NCBI RefSeq assembly: GCF_026242195.1
Contig: NZ_RKLV01000005.1
Span: forward strand, 62,001 to 126,000
Source: Halorutilus salinus
Lineage (GTDB): Archaea; Halobacteriota; Halobacteria; Halobacteriales; Halorutilaceae
Length of the DNA: 64,000 nt
Reading direction: 5' to 3'
Shown here: positions 24,066 to 32,544 of the stretch, piece after piece
Position numbering within the stretch: the first letter of the stretch is position 1
Layout of the letters: the number at the start of each line of letters is the position of its first letter
Program-made: the position numbers and the translations under genes
Notes under the pieces: model-generated
The model's input: only the letters and a program-made list of their open reading frames with translations
What the model was told of the DNA's origin: nothing
Database searches by the model: none

Positions 24066-24761
24066 CTACAGACTTAGCCTGCACGCGCCGCTGTCATCGA
24101 CGACGGGTTCGGAGACGACGACGCGGTAGACGAGTTCGACGTAGCCGTCCTCTTCGTCGCCGAAGTAGACGTCTACGTCCATTTCGTCGCTTATTTCGTC
24201 GTACGCTTCGACACGGCTGAAGTCCGGCGGGTCGGTGTCTCCGCCCTTCTTCTGTACAACGCCGACGCGTTCCGAAGCCACGACAAAAGCCGAACCGCCG
24301 TCATGTCTACGGAGCCAGTACCCTTCGTCGTCGCCGTCGAGGTACTCGTCTTCCCCTATGCTCCGAAGCCTGCCTTCGTCCTCCCACTCAGAAACCTTCG
24401 CGTCGCCTCCCTCGTCCCTCGGTAACAGAACCGTATCGCCTTCCTCGACGGCGTCGCGCCCTTCCTCTACGCCCTCAGCTTCGACGGTTGGAAACCCCCC
24501 GTCGTCGGCGACTGCGTCGAGACGGTCGGCGACAAACGTCTTCTCACCCTCACAGACTGCGTCGACGACGCCGTCCGAGACGTACCTGTAACGTCCTTCT
24601 TCGACGAGACCCGTCGGGACGGTAACGCGTCTACCTATCTGGAAGAAGTCGCGGTTCTCACCGTCGTAGTAGCCGTGGGAGCATAGACGTTTCAGCTCCG
24701 TCTTCGTCCCGTACGTACGGTTGAGGTCGGCTACGAAGCCGCGTGCGTCAGCCTTCTCCAT
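24066..24761 (-). CDS. Hypothetical acidic protein, end of a four-gene operon
   Basis: The 231-residue protein is soluble and acidic, with alternating short strands (GRRVTVPTGLVEEGRYRYVSDG, YWLRRHDGGSAFVVASERVGVV). No family was recognised. The frame is open to 24983, but the ATG at 24761 overlaps the upstream stop by 14 bases and gives a normal start (MEKADARGFVADLNRTYG). It follows three small membrane proteins, so it may act at the inner side of the membrane with them. Its stop directly abuts that of acs. Confidence 0.6.
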   Translation of the reverse strand: MEKADARGFVADLNRTYGTKTELKRLCSHGYYDGENRDFFQIGRRVTVPTGLVEEGRYRYVSDGVVDAVCEGEKTFVADRLDAVADDGGFPTVEAEGVEEGRDAVEEGDTVLLPRDEGGDAKVSEWEDEGRLRSIGEDEYLDGDDEGYWLRRHDGGSAFVVASERVGVVQKKGGDTDPPDFSRVEAYDEISDEMDVDVYFGDEEDGYVELVYRVVVSEPVVDDSGACRLSL

Positions 24762-25026
24762 CGAACGGCTCCCTCTTGGGAAGCTCAGCCTCCTCAGGCA
24801 CCCTGTCCGGCTCCACCGCGAGGAGTCTTTTCTCTTTCTCCGCCTTCTCCGCGGTCCTCCTTTCGGCGCGACGCGACAGGTACAGCCCCGTGAGCAACAT
24901 GACAGCACCGACCGACGCCACCGCCATGTCCGCCAGCCTCTGTGGCTCCGTGAGTACGAGCGAGACGAGGAGTAGCACCGCACCCACGATCATCAGTGTT
25001 CTGCGCACGGCTCTTTCGTTTAGCAT
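24748..25026 (-). CDS. Small two-helix membrane protein
   Basis: The 92-residue protein has two hydrophobic helices (about 10-26 and 33-50). The C-terminal tail is charged (RRAERRTAEKAEKEKR), probably helical and cytosolic. No family recognised. It starts 10 bases after the previous gene and overlaps the next by 14 bases. Confidence 0.6.
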   Translation of the reverse strand: MLNERAVRRTLMIVGAVLLLVSLVLTEPQRLADMAVASVGAVMLLTGLYLSRRAERRTAEKAEKEKRLLAVEPDRVPEEAELPKREPFDGEG

Positions 25027-25036
25027 CGACGAATCC

Positions 25037-25237
25037 TCACTCGCTCATCATGTCCTCGGCGGCTATAAGAAAGCCGGTCATAGCCGTTATAAGCGATATG
25101 CTACCGACGGCTACGACAGCGACCGGGAAGACACCGCCGTCCGTGCCGAACCTCTGTGCGGTCGTCAGGAGAAAGACCGCGCTTACGAACGCTATAAGAC
25201 CCAGCGTGCGTCCGAACCTTCCCCTGTCTAAGCTCAT
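25037..25237 (-). CDS. Small two-helix membrane protein
   Basis: The 66-residue protein (MSLDRGRFGRTLGLIAF...) has two hydrophobic helices and ends in AAEDMMSE. The start at 25237 overlaps the preceding stop by 4 bases (ATGA), which favours it over longer frames. It resembles its operon neighbours in size and layout. No known family. Confidence 0.6.
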   Translation of the reverse strand: MSLDRGRFGRTLGLIAFVSAVFLLTTAQRFGTDGGVFPVAVVAVGSISLITAMTGFLIAAEDMMSE

Positions 25238-25488
25238 ATCTTCTCCAGTAGATGCTTGAGAATCCCTTTGTAGTCGTCGTCGGTGTACGAGTTCCCAAGC
25301 GAATGTACCGACTGAGATACCCACAAGCCGGCTGTGAAGTTCAGGAACGCAACGAACGATATATCGCCCACGGTTCCGGGGATGAAAAGCGCCGAAAGCA
25401 CCCCAGCCGATCCGGTTACTACCATCATGGCGTGGGTTACGAACGATCTGGTACCGAAGTCTTCGAGTGCGCTAAAGGACAAAGCCAT
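25234..25488 (-). CDS. Small membrane protein, first gene of the operon
   Basis: The 84-residue protein has two hydrophobic segments (about 15-35 and 41-58) and a polar tail ending in KGILKHLLEKI. Its ATG lies 27 bases downstream of a strong AT-rich palindrome (25510-25519), so the transcript is probably leaderless. It leads a four-gene minus-strand operon. No family recognised. Confidence 0.6.
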   Translation of the reverse strand: MALSFSALEDFGTRSFVTHAMMVVTGSAGVLSALFIPGTVGDISFVAFLNFTAGLWVSQSVHSLGNSYTDDDYKGILKHLLEKI

Positions 25489-25509
25489 GGTAGTAAAAGA
25501 CTCCCCTTG

Positions 25510-25519
25510 GTATTAATAC
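25510..25519 (-). promoter_or_regulatory. TATA element of the four-gene membrane operon
   Basis: GTATTAATAC, a perfect 10-base palindrome, is centred about 27 bases before the ATG at 25488. It fits a TATA box. Confidence 0.5.
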
Positions 25520-25576
25520 TTTGTACGTGCAGACACCGCTCCCCTCCGCTCTTGTGCGCGCACGGAGGTGATGTAC

Positions 25577-26188
25577 TCAGTCCGACACCGCAGGAGCACC
25601 AAAAACGACAGTCGCACGCGCGACGAGCGCCGTGATGATCTCGACACCGTCGTCTTCGAGGGAACCTACACGCACCTCGTCGCCGTTCCAGAGGTTGCGC
25701 TCCTCAACCACCTCCCGCGCCTCGTCGACGGCTTCGGACGATCTTTTCCCGTCGAGGACGACCGGATCGTCGCCCCCCAGATCGCGCGGAAAGACGGGGT
25801 TCTCGCCCCATATCTCACGGTCGAACCCCGTCGCATCGGCGGGGACACCGTCGCCGTGTGCGAGTGTACGGCACGAAGCGGGTACGTCGTAGCCGTCGAG
25901 GCTCGCGGTGTCGCAGACGAGAACGTCGGCGTTCAGACCGCCGGAGCCGACGAACCGCGTCTCCGCGCCTACGAGACACGCGCCGAGGAAGCCGAAGACG
26001 TTCTCGGCGACGGGCTTGGGCGAGACACCGACGACACCGTCCGGATGCGCGCCGAGATGGTTGAGAAGGTTGGCTGTCTTGTGGCACGTTGTGTAGAAGA
26101 CCTCCTCGCTGTACTCCTTTCCGTCGGCGACGAGTGCGACGCCGTCTCCGGGCGTGCGCCGAAGCAGTTCTCCCACCGTCTCTTGCAT
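25577..26188 (-). CDS. Half-length AMP-binding acyl-CoA ligase-like protein
   Basis: The 203-residue protein resembles the N-terminal subdomain of acyl-CoA synthetases: VALVADGKEYSEEVFYTTCHKTANLLNHLGAHPDGVVGV followed by FGFLGACLVGAETRFVG. It ends before the P-loop, the adenylate motif and the C-terminal lid, so it cannot carry out the full reaction alone. Similar short proteins are known in haloarchaea next to trmI. The ATG at 26188 starts at METVGELL-like MQETVGELL; the longer frame has no coding character. It is divergent from trmI with 87 bases between the starts. Confidence 0.65.
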   Translation of the reverse strand: MQETVGELLRRTPGDGVALVADGKEYSEEVFYTTCHKTANLLNHLGAHPDGVVGVSPKPVAENVFGFLGACLVGAETRFVGSGGLNADVLVCDTASLDGYDVPASCRTLAHGDGVPADATGFDREIWGENPVFPRDLGGDDPVVLDGKRSSEAVDEAREVVEERNLWNGDEVRVGSLEDDGVEIITALVARATVVFGAPAVSD

Positions 26189-26275
26189 ACGGTTCGTATG
26201 CGGCGGCGACGGTAAAACGCGTCGAAGGCGGACGCGAACCACCAGCGGTTTGTGGTGGCGACGCGACGACAAACC

Positions 26276-26998
26276 ATGGAACACGTCCTTCTCGTCGGCG
26301 ACCAGAACACGTACCTGCGCCGCCGGGGCGACCGCGTCGAGCTACAGGAAGGCGTCCTTGACGCCGACGACCTCGAAGCCGACTACGGAGCGACGGTTGA
26401 GACGCATATAGGCGAGGAGTTCGTGGTTGCACAGCCCGACCTAAACGATATCTTCGACCGTCTGCTCGAACAGCGTACGCAGACGATCTCGCACAAGGAC
26501 GCCGGGTATATCGTCTCACGTACGGGTATCGGAGCCGACTCGGCGGTTGCGGAGGCGGGAACAGGCTCCGGATTCCTGACGCTCACCCTCGCCCGTTCGG
26601 CGCGCGAGGTTCGTAGCTACGAGGTACGTGACGATCATATCGCCTCCGCGCGCAGGAACATCGAGAAGGTCGGTGCCGGCAACGTGACGGTCACACAGCG
26701 CGACGTCAAGGAGGAGGGCTTCGAAGCCGACGACAACCATCTCGTCGTCCTCGATATGAAACATCCCGAGGACGCCGTCCCCGAAGCCGCCGCGTCTACA
26801 CGTAACGGCGGCTACGTCGTCTGCTACTGCCCCGTCTTCGAGCAGGTACGTGACTGCGCCGATGTCTTCGAGGACACGAGCCTGCGACACGCCGAAACCG
26901 TCGAGGTATCCCGGCGCGAGTGGCGCGTCTTCCCCGCGCGTCCGGAGCCACAGACTGTGCCGCATACGGCGTTTCTGACGTTCGCGCGCAAGCTTTAG
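26276..26998 (+). CDS. trmI: tRNA (adenine-N1)-methyltransferase, TrmI type
   Basis: The enzyme methylates N1 of adenine at positions 57/58 of tRNA using SAM. The 240-residue protein has an N-terminal beta domain. A Rossmann methyltransferase follows with AEAGTGSGFLTLTLAR (motif I, near 90-105), SYEVRDDHIASARRNI (motif II) and HLVVLDMKHPED (motif IV). YIVSRTGIGADS precedes motif I, as in the archaeal TrmI family. The ATG at 26276 starts with the family's METHVLLV-like opening (MEHVLLVGD). Confidence 0.87.
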   Translation: MEHVLLVGDQNTYLRRRGDRVELQEGVLDADDLEADYGATVETHIGEEFVVAQPDLNDIFDRLLEQRTQTISHKDAGYIVSRTGIGADSAVAEAGTGSGFLTLTLARSAREVRSYEVRDDHIASARRNIEKVGAGNVTVTQRDVKEEGFEADDNHLVVLDMKHPEDAVPEAAASTRNGGYVVCYCPVFEQVRDCADVFEDTSLRHAETVEVSRREWRVFPARPEPQTVPHTAFLTFARKL

Positions 26999-27050
26999 AT
27001 AAGCACCCGCCGTCCGTCTTCCGACGTATACCGTTCCTCCGATAAACAAG

Positions 27051-27096
27051 TTTAAGTCCCGTACGCCGCTATCATAACATGATTAGGTTCCTATGA
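27051..27096 (+). promoter_or_regulatory. nuo promoter and five-codon leader ORF
   Basis: TTTAAG (27051-27056) predicts transcription from about 27079. Exactly there lies ATG ATT AGG TTC CTA TGA, a five-codon ORF whose TGA overlaps the ATG of nuoA (27093). Translation of nuoA may be coupled to this mini-ORF. Confidence 0.4.
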
Positions 27097-27479
27097 GTGA
27101 CTGGACCGCATTCGCGGCTATGCTTGTCGTAGCCGGCGGGATACCCGTCTCGTTGGTCGCCCTGAGTAGACTCCTCCGTCCGTCCGTTCCGGAGACTCAG
27201 AAAAGCAAGACGTACGAGAGCGGCGAACAGCCCACGGGCGACACCGATCTGCGTTTCAATATACAGTACTACCTTCTCGCTCTGATGTTCCTCGTCTTTG
27301 ATGTTGAAACCGTTCTGATCATACCGTGGACGGTGACGCTTGCGGACAGACCTGAGACGTTCCTTCCCGCCTTCGTCTTCATACTCCTACTGCTCATCGG
27401 CGTCGGATGGGCGTGGAGAAACGGGGGTATCGAATGGATAAAGCCGCACCGCGTCACCGAAGCCAGAGCCACCGAGTGA
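27093..27479 (+). CDS. nuoA: Complex I-like subunit A
   Basis: NuoA is a small membrane subunit of the proton-pumping NADH dehydrogenase-like (Fpo/Nuo) complex. The 128-residue protein has three transmembrane helices (about 7-27, 62-82, 90-110), the typical loop YESGEQPTGD and RFNIQYYLLALMFLVFDVETV with conserved acidic residues. It is the first gene of the operon and is followed by nuoB after 7 bases. Confidence 0.93.
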   Translation: MSDWTAFAAMLVVAGGIPVSLVALSRLLRPSVPETQKSKTYESGEQPTGDTDLRFNIQYYLLALMFLVFDVETVLIIPWTVTLADRPETFLPAFVFILLLLIGVGWAWRNGGIEWIKPHRVTEARATE

Positions 27480-27486
27480 GGAAACT

Positions 27487-28221
27487 ATGTTAGACAAGAG
27501 CAAGACACCGATAAGCGAAAGACGTGAGGGCGATGTTGACCCGCGTATGAACTCGAAGCTGAGGGAGATGTTCGGCTCGATACCTATCGTCACCACGACG
27601 TTCGACAAGGTGATGAACTGGGCGCGTGCTTCGAGCATGTTCCCTTTCCAGTTCGGTATCGCGTGCTGTTCGATAGAGATGATGCACGCCGTCGCTATCA
27701 AGCACGACATGGATCGTTTCGGCGCGGGTGTCTACCGTAACTCGCCGCGTCAGGCGGATCTGATGATAGTTCCGGGTACGATAAACGCCAAGTTAGCGCC
27801 GCGCGTCAAGAGGCTGTACGATCAGATCCCGGAGCCGAAGTTCGTCGTATCCATGGGTTCGTGTACGATCTCAGGCGGTCCGTTTCAGGAGGGCTACAAC
27901 GTAGTCAAGGGTCTTGAGACGTTCGCGCCTGTCGACATACACGTACCCGGATGCCCGCCGCGCCCCGAAGCGCTTCTGTACGGCGTCATGAAGATGCAGG
28001 AGAAGGTCAAACGCGGCGAGTCGTCGCCCGTTACGGTCAAGCCGTACGAGATACGTGAGCTACAGGACTGGAGCCGCGATGAGGTTGCGGAGTTCTTCGA
28101 GGACGAACTCGAACCCGACACACTCGTTATGAACTACACGCATTCGCCTGAGCTGAGCGGATCGGCGGATGTGGAGGACGGCGTCAACGAGACGACGCCT
28201 GCGACGGAGGGAGAGGGGTGA
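27487..28221 (+). CDS. nuoB: Complex I-like subunit B (cluster N2)
   Basis: NuoB holds the last iron-sulfur cluster (N2) before quinone. The 244-residue protein has the four ligands Cys 60 and Cys 61 (ACCSIEMM), Cys 126 (GSCT) and Cys 156 (PGCPPRPE). The C-terminal tail beyond about residue 190 is a long acidic extension typical of halophiles. It overlaps nuoCD by 4 bases. Confidence 0.95.
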   Translation: MLDKSKTPISERREGDVDPRMNSKLREMFGSIPIVTTTFDKVMNWARASSMFPFQFGIACCSIEMMHAVAIKHDMDRFGAGVYRNSPRQADLMIVPGTINAKLAPRVKRLYDQIPEPKFVVSMGSCTISGGPFQEGYNVVKGLETFAPVDIHVPGCPPRPEALLYGVMKMQEKVKRGESSPVTVKPYEIRELQDWSRDEVAEFFEDELEPDTLVMNYTHSPELSGSADVEDGVNETTPATEGEG

Positions 28222-29876
28222 GCGTCGTTACGCGCCGGCACGAGGAACTCCACGAGACGATAGAGGACGAGCTTCCCGACGCTATCCTTGACTTCGACGA
28301 GCATCACAACGCCCCCGCTGTGGTGGCTAACCCGTCGCGTGTCGACGACGTCGTACGTATACTGAAGCAGAACGGCTACAACCATCTGTCGTCGGTTTCC
28401 GCCGTCGAGTACGACAACCGTTACGAGTCGGTCTACCACCTCCGGCGTATCACAGACGACCGTGAGGACTTCGACGAAATAAACGTCGTCGCGCCCGCCG
28501 ACCCCGACGAACCCGCTGTCGAAACCGTGTCGGATGTATTCAAAGGCGCGAACTGGCACGAACGAGAGGCGTACGACCTGATGGGTATACGGTACGACAA
28601 CCACCCCGACATGCGCCGTATACTCCTGCCTGAGACATGGAAGGGTCATCCGTTACGTGACGAGTACGACGTCGATCAGCCCCAGTACACGACGCTTGAG
28701 GCGCACGCCAACCCCATAGAGGAACGTTACGAGGTCGAGAACGACGCCGCGTTGGACACTATGTTCCTCAACATCGGTCCTCACCATCCCGCGACACACG
28801 GCGTCCTGCATCTCAAGACCGTTCTTGACGGCGAGGTGGTCGTCGACGTAGACCCCGACATAGGATACCTCCACAGATGCGAGGAGTACCTGTGCGAACG
28901 CCTCGACTACAAGTACCAGATAATGCCGTATCCCGACCGGTGGGACTACGTCAGCGCGGGTATGCTCAACGAGATGGCGTACGCGCGTTGTATCGAAGAC
29001 CTCGCCGAGATCGACGTGCCTGAGTACGCTCAGGTGATACGCGTTCTGGCACAAGAGCTTTCACGTATCGCGGCGCATATGCTCGCCGTCGGTACATTCG
29101 CCCTCGACATTTACGGCGAGCTGAACGTCATCTTCATGTACGCGTTCAAGGACCGCGAGATCGTACAGGAGATGCTTGAGGATCTGAGCGGTCAGCGTCT
29201 CATGTTCAACTACCTCCGTCTCGGTGGCGTCGCCTACGACCTGCCCGAACCCCGTGACGAATGGTTCGGTAAGATACGCGGTTTCCTTGACGACCTGCCG
29301 GGGAAGATGGATGAGTACAGGTCGCTCCTCGAAGGAAACGAACTCCTGCGCAAACGCGCCGAAGGCACCGGTATACTCGAACCCGAGACGGCGAAGGAGT
29401 ACGGCTGTACGGGTCCGGTTCTGCGCGGAAGCGGCGTCGGCTACGACGTACGCGAGGTCGATCCGTACGGCTACTACGACGAACTCGACTGGGACGTCGT
29501 AACGTACGACGGATGTGACAACCTGTCGCGCGTACTCGTCCGTCTCGGAGAGGTCGAGGAAAGCGCACGTCTCGTGGAGCAGTGCGTCGATATTCTGGAG
29601 AGCTGGGACGGCGATAGGGAGATACAGAGCCGTGTACCGCGTTCTATCACACCGCCCGCCGAGACCGAGAACTACACCGCCGTCGAGGGGGCTAAGGGCG
29701 AACTCGGTATACATATCGTGAGCGACGGCACGGAGAAGCCGCACCGGTTCAAGATACGTTCGCCGTGCTTCTCCAACCTCGCGGTCTTCTCCGAACTCGC
29801 CGAGGGCGAGTACCTCGCCGACATGATAGCCACGCTCGGTAGCCTCGACCTCGTCTTCGGGGAGGTGGATCGGTGA
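28218..29876 (+). CDS. nuoCD: Complex I-like subunits C and D, fused
   Basis: The 552-residue protein joins NuoC (about 1-155; WHEREAYDLMGIRYDNHPDMRRIL) to NuoD (about 180-552; NIGPHHPATHGVL, the HRCEEYLCE region and C-terminal SPCFSNLAVFSELAEG). NuoD forms part of the quinone cavity. The C-D fusion is normal in haloarchaea. Start is GTG at 28218, overlapping the nuoB stop. Its stop overlaps the nuoH ATG. Confidence 0.94.
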   Translation: MSVVTRRHEELHETIEDELPDAILDFDEHHNAPAVVANPSRVDDVVRILKQNGYNHLSSVSAVEYDNRYESVYHLRRITDDREDFDEINVVAPADPDEPAVETVSDVFKGANWHEREAYDLMGIRYDNHPDMRRILLPETWKGHPLRDEYDVDQPQYTTLEAHANPIEERYEVENDAALDTMFLNIGPHHPATHGVLHLKTVLDGEVVVDVDPDIGYLHRCEEYLCERLDYKYQIMPYPDRWDYVSAGMLNEMAYARCIEDLAEIDVPEYAQVIRVLAQELSRIAAHMLAVGTFALDIYGELNVIFMYAFKDREIVQEMLEDLSGQRLMFNYLRLGGVAYDLPEPRDEWFGKIRGFLDDLPGKMDEYRSLLEGNELLRKRAEGTGILEPETAKEYGCTGPVLRGSGVGYDVREVDPYGYYDELDWDVVTYDGCDNLSRVLVRLGEVEESARLVEQCVDILESWDGDREIQSRVPRSITPPAETENYTAVEGAKGELGIHIVSDGTEKPHRFKIRSPCFSNLAVFSELAEGEYLADMIATLGSLDLVFGEVDR

Positions 29877-30943
29877 TGGTGACGTTCAACGACGCGGTCG
29901 CCGACCTGCTCGGCGTCGACGGATTCTCACCGCTTGTCGAGTTTATCGTGGGCATCGTCGGTGCGTCTATCGTCGTCAGCGTCATGCTAACCATCATAGG
30001 TATCTCCGCCGTCTGGCTCAAACGCAAATGGAACGCGCGCCTCGGCGACCGTATAGCCGTCAACCGTATCGGTCCCGCGGGTCTGATGGTGATGCCCGCC
30101 GACGCGCTCAAGCTTTTCTCGAAGGAGGTCGTCGTCCCCGAGGACGTCGATCGTATAGGATACAAGCTCGCACCGATGCTCGCCGCCGCGACGGTTCTCG
30201 CCGCCTTCGCGTTCATACCTTTCGGGAGCGGTCTACAGATCGCAGACCCTGAGACTGGTCTTATCTTCGCTCTCGCGTTCGCCTCACTCAGCGCCGTACC
30301 CGTGGTTATGGCGGGGTATTCGAGCAAGAACAAGTACTCTTTCCTTGGATTCGAACGCGAGGTGGCGCAGGCGATAGCGTACGAGATACCGCTTGTCGTC
30401 TCCGCTCTCGCCGTCGTCCCCCTCGTCGCAGTCTTCGCCGACACGTCCGCGCCGCTCCGTATGTCGAACGTCGTCACGGCGCAACAGGGACCGCTTTTGG
30501 GCGTCACGGGTCTACCGATACCCAACTGGTTCATCTTCGCACAGCCCGTCGCGGCTGTTCTGTTCTTCGTCTCCATACTCGCCGAGTTCTCGCGCAACCC
30601 GTTCGACCTGCCCGAAGCGGGTAGCGAACTCGTCGCGGGCTACCTGACCGAGTACGGCGGGGTCAACTTCGTACTCCTGTTCCTCGCCGAGTTCGCCGCG
30701 ATCTACTTCGGCGGCGCTCTGTTCACGGCGCTGTTCCTCGGCGGGGGTTCGGGACCCGTCCTACCCGCCGTCGTCTGGTTCCTCGGTAAGACGTTTGTCT
30801 TCTACCTCGTCGTCCAGTGGTTCCGCGCCACTATACCACGTGTACGTATCGATCAGCTTCTAGAGTTCGGATGGAAGTACCTTCTCGAACTCACGTTCCT
30901 GAACCTGCTCCTAACAGCAGGTATACTCTGGGTGGTACTATGA
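29876..30943 (+). CDS. nuoH: Complex I-like subunit H
   Basis: NuoH is the membrane subunit that joins the quinone site to the proton channels. The 355-residue protein has about eight helices, NRIGPAGLMVMPADALKLFSKE in the first loop and ILAEFSRNPFDLPEAGSELVAGY, both NuoH signatures. The ATG at 29876 (TGATG overlap with nuoCD) is preferred; a GTG at 29873 is equally in frame. A GGAGGTGG site lies at about 29861-29868. Confidence 0.94.
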   Translation: MVTFNDAVADLLGVDGFSPLVEFIVGIVGASIVVSVMLTIIGISAVWLKRKWNARLGDRIAVNRIGPAGLMVMPADALKLFSKEVVVPEDVDRIGYKLAPMLAAATVLAAFAFIPFGSGLQIADPETGLIFALAFASLSAVPVVMAGYSSKNKYSFLGFEREVAQAIAYEIPLVVSALAVVPLVAVFADTSAPLRMSNVVTAQQGPLLGVTGLPIPNWFIFAQPVAAVLFFVSILAEFSRNPFDLPEAGSELVAGYLTEYGGVNFVLLFLAEFAAIYFGGALFTALFLGGGSGPVLPAVVWFLGKTFVFYLVVQWFRATIPRVRIDQLLEFGWKYLLELTFLNLLLTAGILWVVL

Positions 30944-31425
30944 TGGGTGTACTAAGATCCCTCGGCGTTACGGCAAAGCACGCGTTGAAAGGCGATACGT
31001 TCACGGTCGAGTACCCCGACGAGTCGCCGGGTATATCGCCGCGTTTCCGCGGGACACACAAGTTCAGCCTGTCGCGGTGTATCTGGTGCAGGATGTGTGA
31101 GGAGGTCTGCCCCAACGGCACCATCGATATAAAGACGAACGAGAAACGCGAGGGCGAGGAGTACAACCTCAACCTCGGTCAGTGCATCTACTGCCGTCTC
31201 TGTGAGGAGGTCTGTCCCGTCGACGCGATCATTCTGACACAGCACTTTGAGCTAAACGCGGGAACGAAGGCGGAACTCGAATACAACATGGACGACCTGA
31301 TGGACGTTCCGTGGTACAAGGGTATGGATCCGCTGGAGGCGCGCGAACCCGACCGCGGCGCGTGGATAGGTACGGACGAGGAGGACGACGTCTGGGAGAC
31401 TGCTGAGTCCACCTACGCCGACTGA
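30940..31425 (+). CDS. nuoI: Complex I-like subunit I, two 4Fe-4S clusters
   Basis: NuoI passes electrons through two 4Fe-4S clusters. The 161-residue protein has CIWCRMCEEVCP (Cys 47, 50, 53, 57) and CIYCRLCEEVCP (Cys 82, 85, 88, 92). The ATG at 30940 overlaps the nuoH stop. The nuo operon is broken after this gene: the next gene is on the opposite strand and overlaps the end by 13 bases. Confidence 0.95.
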   Translation: MMGVLRSLGVTAKHALKGDTFTVEYPDESPGISPRFRGTHKFSLSRCIWCRMCEEVCPNGTIDIKTNEKREGEEYNLNLGQCIYCRLCEEVCPVDAIILTQHFELNAGTKAELEYNMDDLMDVPWYKGMDPLEAREPDRGAWIGTDEEDDVWETAESTYAD

Positions 31426-32435
31426 GGCTCCACGACGAGCTTACCGAAGGCGTCTCTGTCGTCCATGTCGGCGAAAGCCTGACGCGTCTCTTCGAGCGTG
31501 TACGTCGCGCCGACGACGGGTTCGAGCTTCCCGTCGGCGACGAGACGGACGAGGTTTTCGAGTTCGGGCTGTGTACCCATCGTACTCCCGACTATCTCCT
31601 GCTGGTGTAGGAAGAACTTGGGTGCGAATATCTCGCTCGTCGCACCCGCGGTGCGCCCGCATATAGCCTGCGTACCGCCGCGTTTGGTGACCTCGAGACC
31701 GAGCTGTGTAAACTCACCCGCGAGATGGTTTACGGTGGCGTCGACGCGCCCGACCGACGAACGTACCTCTTTCTTTATCTCGTCCACGTCGCCCGACTCA
31801 ACAGTGTGGTCGCATCCGACGTCGCGCAGACGCGAAAGCTTCTCCTCGGAGGTTGAGGTTCCGACCGTCCGTGCGCCGACGACGTCACATAGCTGGATCG
31901 TCGCAACGCCTACGCCGCCTGTCGCGCCGGGTACGAAGACGGTATCGCCCGCGGTCACGTCCGTCTTCCGTAACATATGCCACGCGGTCAGGTAGGCGGT
32001 CGGTAGCGTCGAAGCCTCGGTGAAGCCAACGTCGTCGGGTAACGCGATGAGACGCGACGCGTCGACCGCGGCGCTCTCCGCGAACCCGCCGTGGTAAAGC
32101 ATGAACGACTGACACATGTTTTCGGGACCTTCGCGGCAGAACTCGCATTCGCCGCAGGTCTGGTTAGGGCAGAGAAGAACGCGGTCGCCCTTGTCGACCG
32201 ACGCGCCGTCGCCCGTCTCTGCTACCACCCCTGCAACGTCGAGACCCGACACGAACGGTAACGTGCTCTCGTTTACGAGCGGTGACTCGCCTTCGAGTAT
32301 CCACAGGTCGTGCCTGTTGACCGAACACGCGCGGACATCGACGATAGCCTCGTCATCGCCCGGTTCCGGTTCCTGACGTTCCACGGTTTCGACGCCGTCG
32401 GGATCGCCAAGCTCTGTGAATGCGGCTGTGCGCAT
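31413..32435 (-). CDS. Zinc-dependent alcohol dehydrogenase family (MDR)
   Basis: The 340-residue protein is a medium-chain dehydrogenase/reductase. Catalytic zinc ligands lie in ACSVNRHD (Cys), and a structural zinc loop has CPNQTCGECEFCREGPENMC. The NAD(P) site is FVPGATGGVGVATIQL with a following ARTVGTSTS strand. No substrate can be named; quinone-reductase-like members also fit. The ATG at 32435 opens with MRTAAFTELGDP. It faces away from prpD-like gene and overlaps nuoI, separating nuoA-I from nuoJ-N. Confidence 0.85.
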   Translation of the reverse strand: MRTAAFTELGDPDGVETVERQEPEPGDDEAIVDVRACSVNRHDLWILEGESPLVNESTLPFVSGLDVAGVVAETGDGASVDKGDRVLLCPNQTCGECEFCREGPENMCQSFMLYHGGFAESAAVDASRLIALPDDVGFTEASTLPTAYLTAWHMLRKTDVTAGDTVFVPGATGGVGVATIQLCDVVGARTVGTSTSEEKLSRLRDVGCDHTVESGDVDEIKKEVRSSVGRVDATVNHLAGEFTQLGLEVTKRGGTQAICGRTAGATSEIFAPKFFLHQQEIVGSTMGTQPELENLVRLVADGKLEPVVGATYTLEETRQAFADMDDRDAFGKLVVEPQSA

Positions 32436-32544
32436 GCACCGTGTTGGTATCCGGCGGAAATAAGCCTTTCCGCGTGCCCCCTCCGCTCTTGTGACGGTAC
32501 GGTCGGGGGAAGATGTTTGCCTCGTGAGTCCGAACGTATGGGTC

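Noticed and set aside
25815-26519. Minus-strand reading frame of 234 codons across the trmI start
   Set aside because: Arg-rich shadow that overlaps the divergent ligase-like and trmI genes in other frames.
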